Positions 1 through 6,970 of a stretch of 13,704 nucleotides of DNA are shown piece by piece. The notes under the pieces are model-generated. The model was given only the letters and a program-made list of their open reading frames with translations. It was not told the DNA's origin and ran no database searches. Positions within the stretch are counted from its first letter, which is position 1. Every line of letters begins with the position of its first letter. Source of the stretch: Planctomycetota bacterium (GTDB taxonomy: Bacteria > Planctomycetota > Brocadiia > JAJRTI01); NCBI GenBank assembly GCA_024278415.1, contig JAJRTI010000973.1:1-13704 (forward strand), in the 5' to 3' direction. Both the position numbers and the translations under genes were made by a program.

Positions 1-1024
1 AGAGGATCGTGTACCCGTACGGCAGCTCGCCGAAGGCCCAGAGCGCGGCGAACGCGGAGCCCGCGACGCCGACCTGCACAATGGCGATGGTCAGCGGTGT
101 GTTGCGCGTCGCGGAGTCGGGCAGGTGCGCGCCCACGAAGCTGCCGAGCGAGAGGCCGAGGAGGAAGGTCGTGAGCATCGTCGTGAACGCGTACACCGAC
201 GAGCCGTTGATGAGCGACAGGGTGCGGCTCCAAGCGACCTGGTAGCCCATGGCGGCAAAGCCGCTGAACGCGAACGCCGCAAGCACGACGATGCTTGTCC
301 ACTTGCGCTCCGCTGCCGGCGCGTCGGGCCCCGGCGCGTCTTCCTCCGTTCCGCCTGTGGCCGCGGCGGTCCGGCCCATGGAGACCGCGATGAGGCCGAT
401 GATGATGTTCGTGACCGCGGCGATGAGGATGGTGGACTTGACGCCCGCGGCGGGGATGAGGAGGAAGCCTGTGGCGAACGTGCCCAGGACCGCGCCGGCC
501 GTGTTGGTGGCGTAGAGCGTGCCCACGTCCGCGCCAATCAGGTGCCGCGTGCGCGCACAGAACCGGCCGAGCACGGGCAGGGTCGCGCCCATGAGGAACG
601 TGGGCACGATGAGCACCGCGGCGACCGCGACGAAACGGACGATGCTGAAGAGGTAGAACTGCGGATGGAACTCGCGCCAGATCGTTTGGTAGAGGGGCGT
701 GAGCGCGGAGAAGAGCGACGGCACGAGGAGCGCGTACGCGCCGATGAGCAGCTCGAGCACTCCATAGACCATGACTGGCCGGCGCAGGCGGTCGGCCCAT
801 CGGCCCGCGGCCCATCCGCCGAGCGCGAGGCCGGCCATGAACGCGGTGAGCACCGTGCTGATGGCGAACGTGGTCGCGCCGAACACGAGCACGAGCATGC
901 GCGTCCACACGACCTCGTAGAGCAGCCCTGTAGCCCCAGAGAAGAAGAAGCACACGAACGCGGCGCTGCGCAAGGCCGCGTAGTCGAGCGCGTGCTGCCT
1001 GTCTGTGGCGTGGGCGTGGCTCAT
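1..1024 (-). CDS. Fused MFS/spermidine-synthase-type membrane protein, N-terminal part (partial)
   Basis: The frame is open from an ATG at 1024 to the window edge, giving 341 codons with no stop, so the C-terminus lies outside. An in-frame TGA about ten codons upstream of the ATG rules out a longer start; no good Shine-Dalgarno is visible. The protein is strongly hydrophobic, with many membrane helices. It shows an internal duplication: a motif near residue 28 (SGATGLLYEVVWTRML) followed by AFMAGLALGG recurs around residue 250 (SGFAAMGYQVAWSRTL) followed by FLLGLSLGS. This pattern is typical of the family annotated as fused MFS/spermidine synthase, in which a transporter-like membrane half precedes a Rossmann aminopropyltransferase-like half. 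The enzymatic half would be in the missing part, so polyamine synthesis cannot be claimed here. Substrate is unknown. It is separated from the groE operon by a terminator and probably has its own promoter. Confidence 0.85.
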   Translation of the reverse strand, partial: MSHAHATDRQHALDYAALRSAAFVCFFFSGATGLLYEVVWTRMLVLVFGATTFAISTVLTAFMAGLALGGWAAGRWADRLRRPVMVYGVLELLIGAYALLVPSLFSALTPLYQTIWREFHPQFYLFSIVRFVAVAAVLIVPTFLMGATLPVLGRFCARTRHLIGADVGTLYATNTAGAVLGTFATGFLLIPAAGVKSTILIAAVTNIIIGLIAVSMGRTAAATGGTEEDAPGPDAPAAERKWTSIVVLAAFAFSGFAAMGYQVAWSRTLSLINGSSVYAFTTMLTTFLLGLSLGSFVGAHLPDSATRNTPLTIAIVQVGVAGSAFAALWAFGELPYGYTIL

Positions 1025-1071
1025 GGGCGGGCGAGGGGGAGGATCGGTTCGATCTCAAAGGCGAACGCAGC

Positions 1072-1100
1072 AGGATAGCTGGGCGTCGCGGGTTTGTCCA
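1072..1100 (-). promoter_or_regulatory. Candidate sigma70-type promoter for the MFS-like gene
   Basis: On the minus strand, TGGACA (1095-1100) and TATCCT (1072-1077) are separated by 17 bases, about 47 bases upstream of the ATG at 1024. Five of six and four of six positions match the consensus. It lies downstream of the groEL terminator in the direction of transcription, as expected for an independent unit. This is pattern matching only. Confidence 0.4.
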
Positions 1101-1111
1101 ATGGCCGCCGG

Positions 1112-1138
1112 GGGCGGATCGGGCGGATCGGGCGGATT
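1112..1138. repeat. Three tandem copies of a 9-bp unit
   Basis: The unit GGGCGGATC occurs twice exactly and a third time as GGGCGGATT, back to back. It sits between the groEL terminator and the candidate MFS promoter, in the non-coding gap. No function is apparent; it could be simple slippage. Confidence 0.8.
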
Positions 1139-1178
1139 GCATGGCTTGGGCGGCTCTCGCCACGCGTTGTCTCCGGAG

Positions 1179-1218
1179 AAACGGCTGCCCAGGAGCGCGT
1201 GCTCCCGGGCAGCCGTTT
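1179..1218 (-). terminator. Strong terminator hairpin after the groE operon
   Basis: The arms AAACGGCTGCCC (1179-1190) and GGGCAGCCGTTT (1207-1218) are perfectly complementary over 12 bp. The stem continues after one mismatch with GGAGC/GCTCC around a GCGT loop. It begins about 30 bases beyond the TAA of the last groE gene. Read on the minus strand, the 3' side ends in only a short T run, so it resembles an intrinsic terminator with a weak tail. The plus-strand side is similar, so it could act in both directions. Confidence 0.75.
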
Positions 1219-1248
1219 GTGTTCAGCAGGGCGTCGAGGCGGTGTGCG

Positions 1249-2868
1249 TTACACGACCGCGGCTTCGACCTTCTCTGCGTCTTCGTCGTCGTCGTATTCG
1301 GTCACCATCACGTCGGTTGTCAGCAGCAGGCTGGCGATGCTGGCCGCGTTCTGGAGCGCGCAGCGGGTGACCTTGGTGGGGTCGACGATGCCGGCCTTGA
1401 GCATGTCCACATACTCGCCGGTAGCGGCGTCGAAGCCCACGTTTCCAGCCTTCTCTTCAACCGCCGCGGCAACGACCGAGCCGTTGTGGCCGGCGTTCAT
1501 GGCGATTTGCTTCAGGGGGGCGACGAGGGTGCGGAACGCGATGTCCGCGCCGAGCTTCTCGTCTCCCCTGAGCTTCTTGCGCAACTCAGGGATGACGCTT
1601 CGTGCGCGCAGGAGGGCCACTCCGCCGCCGGGGATGACGCCTTCCTCGGTGGCCGCTCGGGTCGCGTGCAGTGCGTCCTCGACGCGGGCCTTGCGCTCGT
1701 TCATCTCGGCCTCGGTCGCGGCGCCGACGTTGATGACGGCCACGCCGCCGGCGAGCTTGGCCAGGCGCTCTTGGAGCTTCTCACGGTCGTAGTCCGACGT
1801 GGTCTCCTCGATCTGGCGCTTGATCAGCTCGATACGGGCCTTGATGTCGGCGGTCTTGCCGGCGCCTTCGATGATGGTCGTGTTGTCCTTGTCGATGACG
1901 ACCTTCTTCGCGGTGCCGAGCATGTTGATCTCGATGTCCTCGATCTTGATGCCGAGGTCTTCTGAGATGTACTGGCCGCCGGTGAGCACGGCGATGTCTT
2001 GGAGCATGGCCTTGCGCCGGTCGCCAAAGCCCGGGGCCTTGATCGCGGCGCAGTTCAGCACGCCGCGGAGCCGGTTCACGACGAGCGCGGCCAGGGCCTC
2101 GCCTTCGACCTCTTCGCTGATGACGAGGAAGGGCTTGCCGGACGTGGCGACCTTCTCGAGCAGCGGCACGAAGTCTTTCAGGTTGCTGATCTTCTTCTCG
2201 TGGATGAGGATGAGGGGATCCTCGAACTCCACTTCCATGGTCTGGGCGTTCGTGATGAAGTAGGGCGACTGGTAGCCCTTGTCGAACTGCATGCCTTCGA
2301 CCACTTCAAGCGTCGTCTCGAGGCTCTTGCCTTCCTCGACCGTGATGACGCCGTCCTTGCCGACCTTCTCCATCGCATCCGCGAGCAACTCGCCGATGGT
2401 GCTGTCGCTGTTCGCGGCGATGGTGCCGACCTGCGCGATGTCCTCGCGCGTCTTGACGGGTTTGCTCATCTCGCCGAGCTTCTCGCACACGGCCGCGACG
2501 CACTTCTCGATGCCGCGCTTGAGCGACATGGCGTTGGCGCCGGCCGTGACGCTTTTGAGGCCGTCGTCGAAGATGGCCTGCGCGAGCACGGTCGCGGTCG
2601 TGGTGCCGTCGCCGGCGGTGTCGCTCGTCTTGGACGCGACTTGGTTGACGAGCTTCGCGCCCATGTTCTCGAACGGGTCGGGCAACTCGATCTCCTTGGA
2701 CACGGTCACGCCGTCTTTGGTGACTTTAGGCGCGCCGTAGCTTTTTTCAAGGATCACGTTCTTGCCCGTGGGGCCCATGGTCACCTTGACGGCGTCCGCG
2801 AGCCGTGCGACGCCCTTTTGCATTTTCTTTCGGGCGTCGATGTCAAACAGTAGTTGTTTAGCCGCCAT
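1249..2868 (-). CDS. groEL: Chaperonin GroEL, paralogue without the GGM tail (third gene of operon)
   Basis: This 539-residue protein is colinear with E. coli GroEL. It is the 60-kDa chaperonin subunit that folds proteins in a double-ring ATP-driven cage in the cytoplasm. Conserved ATP-site residues are present: D52 in KDGVTV, D87 in AGDGTTTAT and D398 in [11 protein letters not shown]. In the apical domain the client/GroES-binding positions are Y199, Y203, F204, V234, L237, L259, V263 and V264, close to the canonical set. The C-terminus ends in an acidic stretch ([15 protein letters not shown]), not the usual Gly-Gly-Met repeats. The frame stays open 29 codons upstream to 2955, but the start at 2868 gives the family N-terminus MAAKQ and has a GGGAG ribosome site nine bases before it. 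It follows groES by 93 bases in the same operon and ends before a strong terminator. Confidence 0.97.
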   Translation of the reverse strand: MAAKQLLFDIDARKKMQKGVARLADAVKVTMGPTGKNVILEKSYGAPKVTKDGVTVSKEIELPDPFENMGAKLVNQVASKTSDTAGDGTTTATVLAQAIFDDGLKSVTAGANAMSLKRGIEKCVAAVCEKLGEMSKPVKTREDIAQVGTIAANSDSTIGELLADAMEKVGKDGVITVEEGKSLETTLEVVEGMQFDKGYQSPYFITNAQTMEVEFEDPLILIHEKKISNLKDFVPLLEKVATSGKPFLVISEEVEGEALAALVVNRLRGVLNCAAIKAPGFGDRRKAMLQDIAVLTGGQYISEDLGIKIEDIEINMLGTAKKVVIDKDNTTIIEGAGKTADIKARIELIKRQIEETTSDYDREKLQERLAKLAGGVAVINVGAATEAEMNERKARVEDALHATRAATEEGVIPGGGVALLRARSVIPELRKKLRGDEKLGADIAFRTLVAPLKQIAMNAGHNGSVVAAAVEEKAGNVGFDAATGEYVDMLKAGIVDPTKVTRCALQNAASIASLLLTTDVMVTEYDDDEDAEKVEAAVV

Positions 2869-2961
2869 GGCTATGATCTCCCGATGATGAGGAAATGACT
2901 GATCCAGGTAGGCCAGCAGGAATGGGCGCGGGGTGCGAGCCCTGCGCCGAGGCATGGGAGC

Positions 2962-3249
2962 CTATTCCATTTTGGCCAGGACGTCGTTTTCCTTCATGAT
3001 GAGGTATTCTTTGCCGTCGTGTTCGACCTCGGTACCGCCATACTTGGCGTAGAGCACGACGTCGCCCTTCTTCACGCAGACTTCGGCGCGCTCGCCGTTG
3101 TCCAGCCGTTTGCCGGGGCCTACGGCCACGACCTTGCCTTGCTGGGGCTTTTCCTTGGCCGAGTCCGGGAGCACGATGCCGCCGGCGGTCTTTTCTTCAG
3201 CCTCGAGGGGCTCAACCAGAATCCTGTCGTCCATGGGTTTGATGGCCAC
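2962..3249 (-). CDS. groES: Co-chaperonin GroES
   Basis: The 95-residue product is the 10-kDa heptameric lid of the GroEL cage. It has the mobile loop around residues 16-33 with the GGIVL contact motif (23-27), the VVAVGPG segment (40-46) and the conserved ending KENDVLAK. Length is normal for the family. The start is GTG at 3249, chosen because a perfect AGGAGG lies seven bases upstream and because [15 protein letters not shown] matches the expected N-terminus; an ATG at codon 6 would clip the first strand. It is the only groES in the window and sits between two groEL genes, so it probably serves both. It is 86 bases downstream of the first groEL and 93 bases upstream of the second. Confidence 0.97.
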   Translation of the reverse strand: MAIKPMDDRILVEPLEAEEKTAGGIVLPDSAKEKPQQGKVVAVGPGKRLDNGERAEVCVKKGDVVLYAKYGGTEVEHDGKEYLIMKENDVLAKME

Positions 3250-3256
3250 GGTATGA

Positions 3257-3262
3257 CCTCCT
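3257..3262 (-). promoter_or_regulatory. Shine-Dalgarno site fixing the GTG start of groES
   Basis: The plus-strand CCTCCT is AGGAGG on the coding strand, seven bases before the GTG at 3249. It is the evidence for preferring this non-ATG start. Confidence 0.8.
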
Positions 3263-3318
3263 GATCGGATGGGATAAGGGGATTGAGATAATCAGTGAGA
3301 ATTGACGTTGGGGTTGTG

Positions 3319-3330
3319 GGCTCGCGAGCC
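3319..3330. repeat. Short perfect palindrome after the first groEL
   Basis: GGCTCGCGAGCC is a 12-bp perfect palindrome starting six bases beyond the groEL stop codon, in the 86-base spacer before groES. As RNA it would give only a four-pair hairpin with a CGCG loop and no T run, so it is at most a weak attenuation or processing site. Confidence 0.4.
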
Positions 3331-3335
3331 GGGCT

Positions 3336-5012
3336 CTACATCATGCCGGGCATGCCACCCATACCGCCCATGCCGCCGCCCATGCCGCCCATACCGTCCA
3401 TGCCGCCGGGGCCGCCTGGAGGCATGGGGGGCTCTTCCTTGGGGATCTCGGTCACGAGGCAGTCGGTGGTGAGCAGGACGCCGGCGATGCTCGCGGCGTT
3501 CTCGATGGCCGAGCGCACGACCTTGGTGGGATCCACGATGCCCGCGGCCACCATGTCGCCATACTCGCCCTTGTCCGCGTCGAAGCCGAACGCTCCGTCG
3601 CCAGCCGTGACTTTGTTGACGACCACGGGGCCTTCGAAGCCGGCGTTTTGGGCAATGGTGTGCAGGGGCACGAGCACGGCCTGCTTCATGATCTCCACGC
3701 CGATGGCTTCGTCGCCGGTGGCCTTGACCTTGTCCAGCGCCTTCGCGGCGCGAATCATGGCCACGCCGCCGCCGGGCACGATGCCCTCTTCGACGGCCGC
3801 GCGGGTCGCGTGTAGCGCGTCCTCGACGCGGGCCTTCTTTTCCTTCATCTCGGCCTCAGTGGCCGCGCCCACGTTGATCTGGGCGACGCCGCCGGCCAGC
3901 TTCGCGAGGCGCTCTTGGAGCTTCTCGCGGTCGTAATCGGAGGTGGTGGTCTCAATCTCGTTGCGGATCTGGTTCACGCGGCCTTGGAGGGCTTCCAGTG
4001 AGCCAGCCCCCTCAATGAGGGTCGTGTTGTCGCTGTCGATGCGCACGAGCTTGGCCGTGCCCAGGTCGTCGAGCGAGAGCGCGTCGAGATCGATGCCCAG
4101 ATCCTTAAAGACGGCCTGGCCGTCGGTGAGGATCGCGATGTCTTCCATCATGGCCTTGCGCCGGTCGCCATATCCGGGGGCCTTGACCGCGGCGCACTGG
4201 AGCACTCCCTTGAGCTTGTTCACCACGAGCGCGGCCAGGGCCTCGCCCTCGATGTCTTCCGCGATGATGAGCAGGGGCTTGCTCGCCTTCGCGCACTTCT
4301 CCATGATCGGCACGATGTCCTTGACGCTGGAAATCTTCTCCTCATGGATGAGGATGTAAGGATTCTCCAACTCGCAGACCATCGCCTCGGGGTCGGTGAC
4401 AAAGTGGGGCGAGAGGTAGCCCCGGTCGAACTGCATGCCTTCGACCACGTCCACGTTCGTGTCGAGGCTCTTGCCTTCCTCGACCGTGATGACGCCGTCC
4501 TTGCCGACCTTGTCCATGGCCTCGGCGATCATCTTGCCGATCTCGACGTCGTTGTTCGCCGCGATGGAGCCGATGCTGGCCACGTCGGCCGAGTCCTTGA
4601 TGGGCTTGCTGATGTTCGCAAGCTCCGCCACGAGTGCGTCCACGGCCTTCTTGATGCCCCGGTTGATGCCCATGGCATCGGTCCCGGCGGTCACGTTGCG
4701 CAGGGCGCCGAGGAAGATGGCCTCGGCCAGGACGGTCGCGGTCGTGGTGCCGTCGCCGGCCACGTCGCTCGTCTTGGACGCCACTTCCTTCAAGAGCTGC
4801 GCGGCCATGTTCTCTTCGGGGTCGTGCAGCTCGATCTCTTCGGCTACGGTCACGCCGTCCTTGGTCACGGTGGGGGCGCCGTAGCCCTTGTCCAGGACAG
4901 CATTACGACCGCGCGGTCCGAGGGTCGACTTGACGGCACGCGCCATCTTGGTCACGCCTGCTCGGACGGCTTGCCTGGCTTCCGCTTCGAAAGCCAAATT
5001 CTTTGCGGCCAT
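3336..5012 (-). CDS. groEL: Chaperonin GroEL, paralogue with Met/Gly/Pro-rich tail (first gene of operon)
   Basis: This 558-residue chaperonin is the promoter-proximal gene of the cluster. The start at 5012 has AGGAGG nine bases upstream and gives MAAKN. D52, D87 and D398 of the ATPase site are all present, as is the [12 protein letters not shown] segment. The apical binding surface differs from the other copy: residue 203 is His instead of Tyr and residue 237 is Met instead of Leu, while Y199, F204, V234, L259, V263 and V264 are kept. The C-terminus has a long tail from about residue 528 rich in Pro, Gly and Met, including GGM repeats and ending GMPGMM. Such tails project into the folding chamber in characterised GroELs. 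The two GroELs are clearly diverged along their length, so this is an old duplication and not a recent one. Different client ranges are an inference. Confidence 0.97.
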   Translation of the reverse strand: MAAKNLAFEAEARQAVRAGVTKMARAVKSTLGPRGRNAVLDKGYGAPTVTKDGVTVAEEIELHDPEENMAAQLLKEVASKTSDVAGDGTTTATVLAEAIFLGALRNVTAGTDAMGINRGIKKAVDALVAELANISKPIKDSADVASIGSIAANNDVEIGKMIAEAMDKVGKDGVITVEEGKSLDTNVDVVEGMQFDRGYLSPHFVTDPEAMVCELENPYILIHEEKISSVKDIVPIMEKCAKASKPLLIIAEDIEGEALAALVVNKLKGVLQCAAVKAPGYGDRRKAMMEDIAILTDGQAVFKDLGIDLDALSLDDLGTAKLVRIDSDNTTLIEGAGSLEALQGRVNQIRNEIETTTSDYDREKLQERLAKLAGGVAQINVGAATEAEMKEKKARVEDALHATRAAVEEGIVPGGGVAMIRAAKALDKVKATGDEAIGVEIMKQAVLVPLHTIAQNAGFEGPVVVNKVTAGDGAFGFDADKGEYGDMVAAGIVDPTKVVRSAIENAASIAGVLLTTDCLVTEIPKEEPPMPPGGPGGMDGMGGMGGGMGGMGGMPGMM

Positions 5013-5163
5013 TCTTCACGTCCTCCTTTCACGAGGTGCTGAGGGCGTAGAAAAGTGAGGAAACATTACATAACACATAACTTGAAGCCATCGCGCCCAG
5101 GCCCGAAAACAATTGAGGCCGGACCGGACTTGTGGCGGATAATGCTTTGCAAAGGTTGTGCCG

Positions 5164-5179
5164 AGAGTGCGCGCGCTCT
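5164..5179. promoter_or_regulatory. 16-bp palindrome near the predicted groE transcription start
   Basis: AGAGTGCGCGCGCTCT is a palindrome with a single mismatched pair (T5168/G5175). Its edge falls about where transcription from the candidate groE promoter would begin (near 5179), a usual place for a repressor site. It is not a CIRCE element, which would be TTAGCACTC-N9-GAGTGCTAA. It may also be a chance alternating GC run. Confidence 0.3.
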
Positions 5180-5185
5180 TTGTGG

Positions 5186-5215
5186 TTTATAAGACGCAGT
5201 GTCGTAACAAGTTAA
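5186..5215 (-). promoter_or_regulatory. Candidate promoter of the groEL-groES-groEL operon
   Basis: On the minus strand TATAAA (5186-5191) is a good -10 box. TTAACT (5210-5215) is a possible -35 at 18-base spacing; the overlapping TTGTTA is a better hexamer but only 13 bases away. Transcription would start near 5179, leaving a leader of about 165 bases before the ATG at 5012. The region is distinctly AT-richer than the genes. No match to a sigma32 promoter or a CIRCE element was found. Confidence 0.35.
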
Positions 5216-5247
5216 GCCATCTGGCTGGATTGTGGGCCGGCTTCCTT

Positions 5248-5262
5248 CTGCCAATGTGACAG
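5248..5262. promoter_or_regulatory. Operator-like palindrome, site 1
   Basis: CTGCCA-ATG-TGACAG is a 15-bp dyad with three central bases and one mismatched pair. It has the same half-site spacing as the site centred 44 bp away (5292-5306). Both lie upstream of the candidate -35 of the groE promoter, in the divergent region shared with the CNNM genes. The protein that would bind is unknown. Confidence 0.5.
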
Positions 5263-5291
5263 CGATCCCAATTGGCGCGATGTCAAGACCC

Positions 5292-5306
5292 CTGCCACAT
5301 TGGCAG
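5292..5306. promoter_or_regulatory. Operator-like palindrome, site 2
   Basis: CTGCCA-CAT-TGGCAG is a perfect dyad with three central bases, extended by one further pair to eight-base arms (CCCTGCCA/TGGCAGGG, 5290-5307 in outline). Between the two sites is a nested dyad: TGACA (5257-5261) and TGTCA (5281-5285) flank a central CCAATTGG (5268-5275). The arrangement looks like a cooperative binding region, though a hairpin-forming RNA is possible too. Confidence 0.5.
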
Positions 5307-5345
5307 GGCAAGGCCAGCTCATGCGCCCCGTTCGGCCCTAACAAA

Positions 5346-5360
5346 GCGGGCTGCGCCCGC
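5346..5360. repeat. Small GC hairpin in the divergent region
   Basis: GCGGGC (5346-5351) and GCCCGC (5355-5360) form a six-pair stem with a three-base loop. It is preceded by AACAAA, in a stretch without a supported gene. It has the look of a short dispersed intergenic hairpin and no T run follows, so it is not a convincing terminator. Confidence 0.45.
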
Positions 5361-5428
5361 AACCCAAGGCCACTGACCGCCATGGATCAGAGGCAAGGCG
5401 TCGCGTGTGGAGCGCAGGGGCGCTGTTC

Positions 5429-5478
5429 CGGATCGCGTATTCGGATCGCGATCCGAGATACGCAATACGCAATACGCC
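5429..5478. repeat. Palindrome plus tandem ATACGCA array
   Basis: TCGGATCGCGATCCGA (5441-5456) is a perfect 16-bp palindrome. Outer arms GCGTAT (5435-5440) and ATACGC (5458-5463) extend it to a 14-base-arm inverted repeat with one bulged base at 5457. The right arm is the first unit of a 7-bp tandem array: ATACGCA (5458-5464), ATACGCA (5465-5471), ATACGCC (5472-5478). On the left, CGGATCGCG occurs twice (5429-5437 and 5442-5450). The cluster is non-coding and looks like a repeat element. Confidence 0.75.
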
Positions 5479-5552
5479 CTCGCGTGCAGGTTCGATCTTG
5501 GGAACGCGGCTGCTTCAGGGCGGACACGTCGGACGCTGGCGCTCCATGCCCC

Positions 5553-5581
5553 TTGTCCTTGCGCGGCCGATATGATATCCA
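5553..5581 (+). promoter_or_regulatory. Weak candidate promoter for the CNNM gene pair
   Basis: TTGTCC (5553-5558) and TATCCA (5576-5581) are 17 bases apart. An overlapping TATGAT (5571-5576) is a better -10 but lacks a -35. The surrounding GATATGATATC (5569-5579) is the only AT-rich spot near the gene. Match quality is poor. Confidence 0.2.
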
Positions 5582-5650
5582 TTACGCGTCTTGTGCGTCC
5601 GGGCGTCGTCGCCTGCATCGTGGTCGTATCGGAGGGCTTCCCCGTCCTCA

Positions 5651-6970
5651 ATGGAAGGCATGCTCGCATATCTCATCGGTTTGGGTGCGCTGTTGCTGCT
5701 CTCGGCCTTTTTCTCCGGCTCTGAGACGGCGCTTTTTTCGCTGAGCCGCGCGCGGGTGCGGCAACTGCGCGATTCGGGCTCTCGCTCCGGGGCTATTATC
5801 GGGGAACTGCTGGAACAGCCGCGCAAGCTGCTCATCACCATCCTCGTGGGCAACATGTGCGTCAACGTCGCGACCGCCGCGATTTTGGCGGGGTTAGCGA
5901 AGCGGTTGCTGGGCGACCAGGGCATTGGCGCGGCGATTTTCGTTACGACCTTCCTTCTCCTCATCGCCGGCGAGGTCACGCCCAAGACCCTGGCCGTACG
6001 GCACGCGGAGGGATTCGCCGCGTTTAGTGCGCGTCCCCTGCGGCTCTTCGCCAACGTCATCTGGCCGCTGCGCGTCCTCCTGCGGGGCATCACCTCGGCC
6101 ATCCTCTTCCTCCTCCGGCAGGGCCGCGTGCAAAGCGACAGCATCGTCACGCGCGACGATCTTCAGGCGATCGTGAAGGCCGGCGCGGCCGAGGGCGTTG
6201 TGGAGGAGCACGAGACGGAGATCGTGGAGAACATCTTCGAGTTTCGGGACATCAACGCGCACGAGATCATGACGCCCCGGACCCAACTCGTCAGCATCGA
6301 TGAGACGCGGACACTCCGCGACGCGCTGACGCTGGCCTGCCAGTCGGAGCACTCACGCATCCCCGTGCACAAGGACACCGAAGACCAGTTGTGGGGCGTG
6401 TTCCACGTCAAGGATTTGCCGGCGTGGGCGGGGCACGACGTGCTGGACATGACGGTGAGAGAGTTTGTGGCGTACCGTGACGGATTGGCGGATACCCCGC
6501 GCTTCCCGCTCTTGCACGAGGCGTATCTGGCCCCGGAGACGACCCACATCGACTTGCTCTTCGAGACCATGCGCAGCCGGCGCACGCACATGGCCGTGCT
6601 GCTCGACGAGTACGGCGGCACGGCCGGGATCGTGACACTGAGCGACCTGCTGGAGCAGCTTGTGGGAGAAATGGCCGACGACGAGCAGGAGGACCGAGAC
6701 TACGTGCGCAAGGGCGACGTGGTCATGGCCGCGGGGCAGGCCAAGATTCGCGACCTCAATGACGACATGGAGCTTGGCATACCTCTAGGCGTGGCCGACA
6801 CGGTCGCCGGGTACGTGCTCGAGCTGGTGGGCGACTTCCCGAAGGTCGGCCAAGTGGTGTGCGACGGCGTGTTCGAGTTCAGAGTCGTCGAGGCGTCGCC
6901 CACGCGGATCGACCGCGTCGAGATTCGGCCGTGGCCCGCGCCTGAGGCCCGCGAGGGGGGCGAGCCATGA
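5651..6970 (+). CDS. CNNM/CorC-family membrane protein with CBS pair (first of two)
   Basis: The 439-residue protein has the full architecture of the HlyC/CorC (CNNM) family. A transmembrane DUF21/CNNM domain (about 1-155) carries FFSGSETAL (20-28) and AGEVTPK (106-112). A CBS pair (about 204-338) has EIMTPRTQLVSID and DEYGGTAGIVTLSDLLEQLVGE. A C-terminal CorC_HlyC domain covers about 350-428. The best-studied relatives are inner-membrane Mg2+/Co2+ export or homeostasis proteins controlled by nucleotide binding to the CBS pair. The frame opens 20 codons earlier at 5591, but the ATG at 5651 begins the membrane domain as in the family; GGAGGG lies 14 bases upstream, a long spacing. Its last codons overlap the next gene by 4 bases. 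The older label 'hemolysin' should not be taken literally. Confidence 0.93.
   Translation: MEGMLAYLIGLGALLLLSAFFSGSETALFSLSRARVRQLRDSGSRSGAIIGELLEQPRKLLITILVGNMCVNVATAAILAGLAKRLLGDQGIGAAIFVTTFLLLIAGEVTPKTLAVRHAEGFAAFSARPLRLFANVIWPLRVLLRGITSAILFLLRQGRVQSDSIVTRDDLQAIVKAGAAEGVVEEHETEIVENIFEFRDINAHEIMTPRTQLVSIDETRTLRDALTLACQSEHSRIPVHKDTEDQLWGVFHVKDLPAWAGHDVLDMTVREFVAYRDGLADTPRFPLLHEAYLAPETTHIDLLFETMRSRRTHMAVLLDEYGGTAGIVTLSDLLEQLVGEMADDEQEDRDYVRKGDVVMAAGQAKIRDLNDDMELGIPLGVADTVAGYVLELVGDFPKVGQVVCDGVFEFRVVEASPTRIDRVEIRPWPAPEAREGGEP

Noticed and set aside
125..1078. 317-codon plus-strand open frame opposite the MFS-like gene
   Set aside because: Its translation is highly charged and repetitive, while the minus strand encodes a recognisable membrane family through the same region.
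2869..2955. 29-residue N-terminal extension of the tailless GroEL
   Set aside because: GroEL proteins start at MAAK, and a GGGAG site precedes that ATG at 2868.
5164..5179. CIRCE (HrcA) operator before groEL
   Set aside because: The palindrome lacks the TTAGCACTC-N9-GAGTGCTAA pattern and has no nine-base spacer; no other match was found in 5013-5650.
5235..5255. Sigma54-type promoter overlapping site 1 on the minus strand
   Set aside because: The GG and GC dinucleotides are nine bases apart where ten are required, and the rest of the consensus is missing.
5283..5310. Promoter using the perfect minus-strand TTGACA at 5281-5286
   Set aside because: The hexamer 17 bases downstream reads GCTGTC, which is not a -10 box, so the TTGACA probably reflects the nested TGTCA dyad.
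5066..5383. 105-codon minus-strand open frame upstream of groEL
   Set aside because: It resembles no family, spans the candidate groE promoter and palindromes, and lacks convincing coding character.
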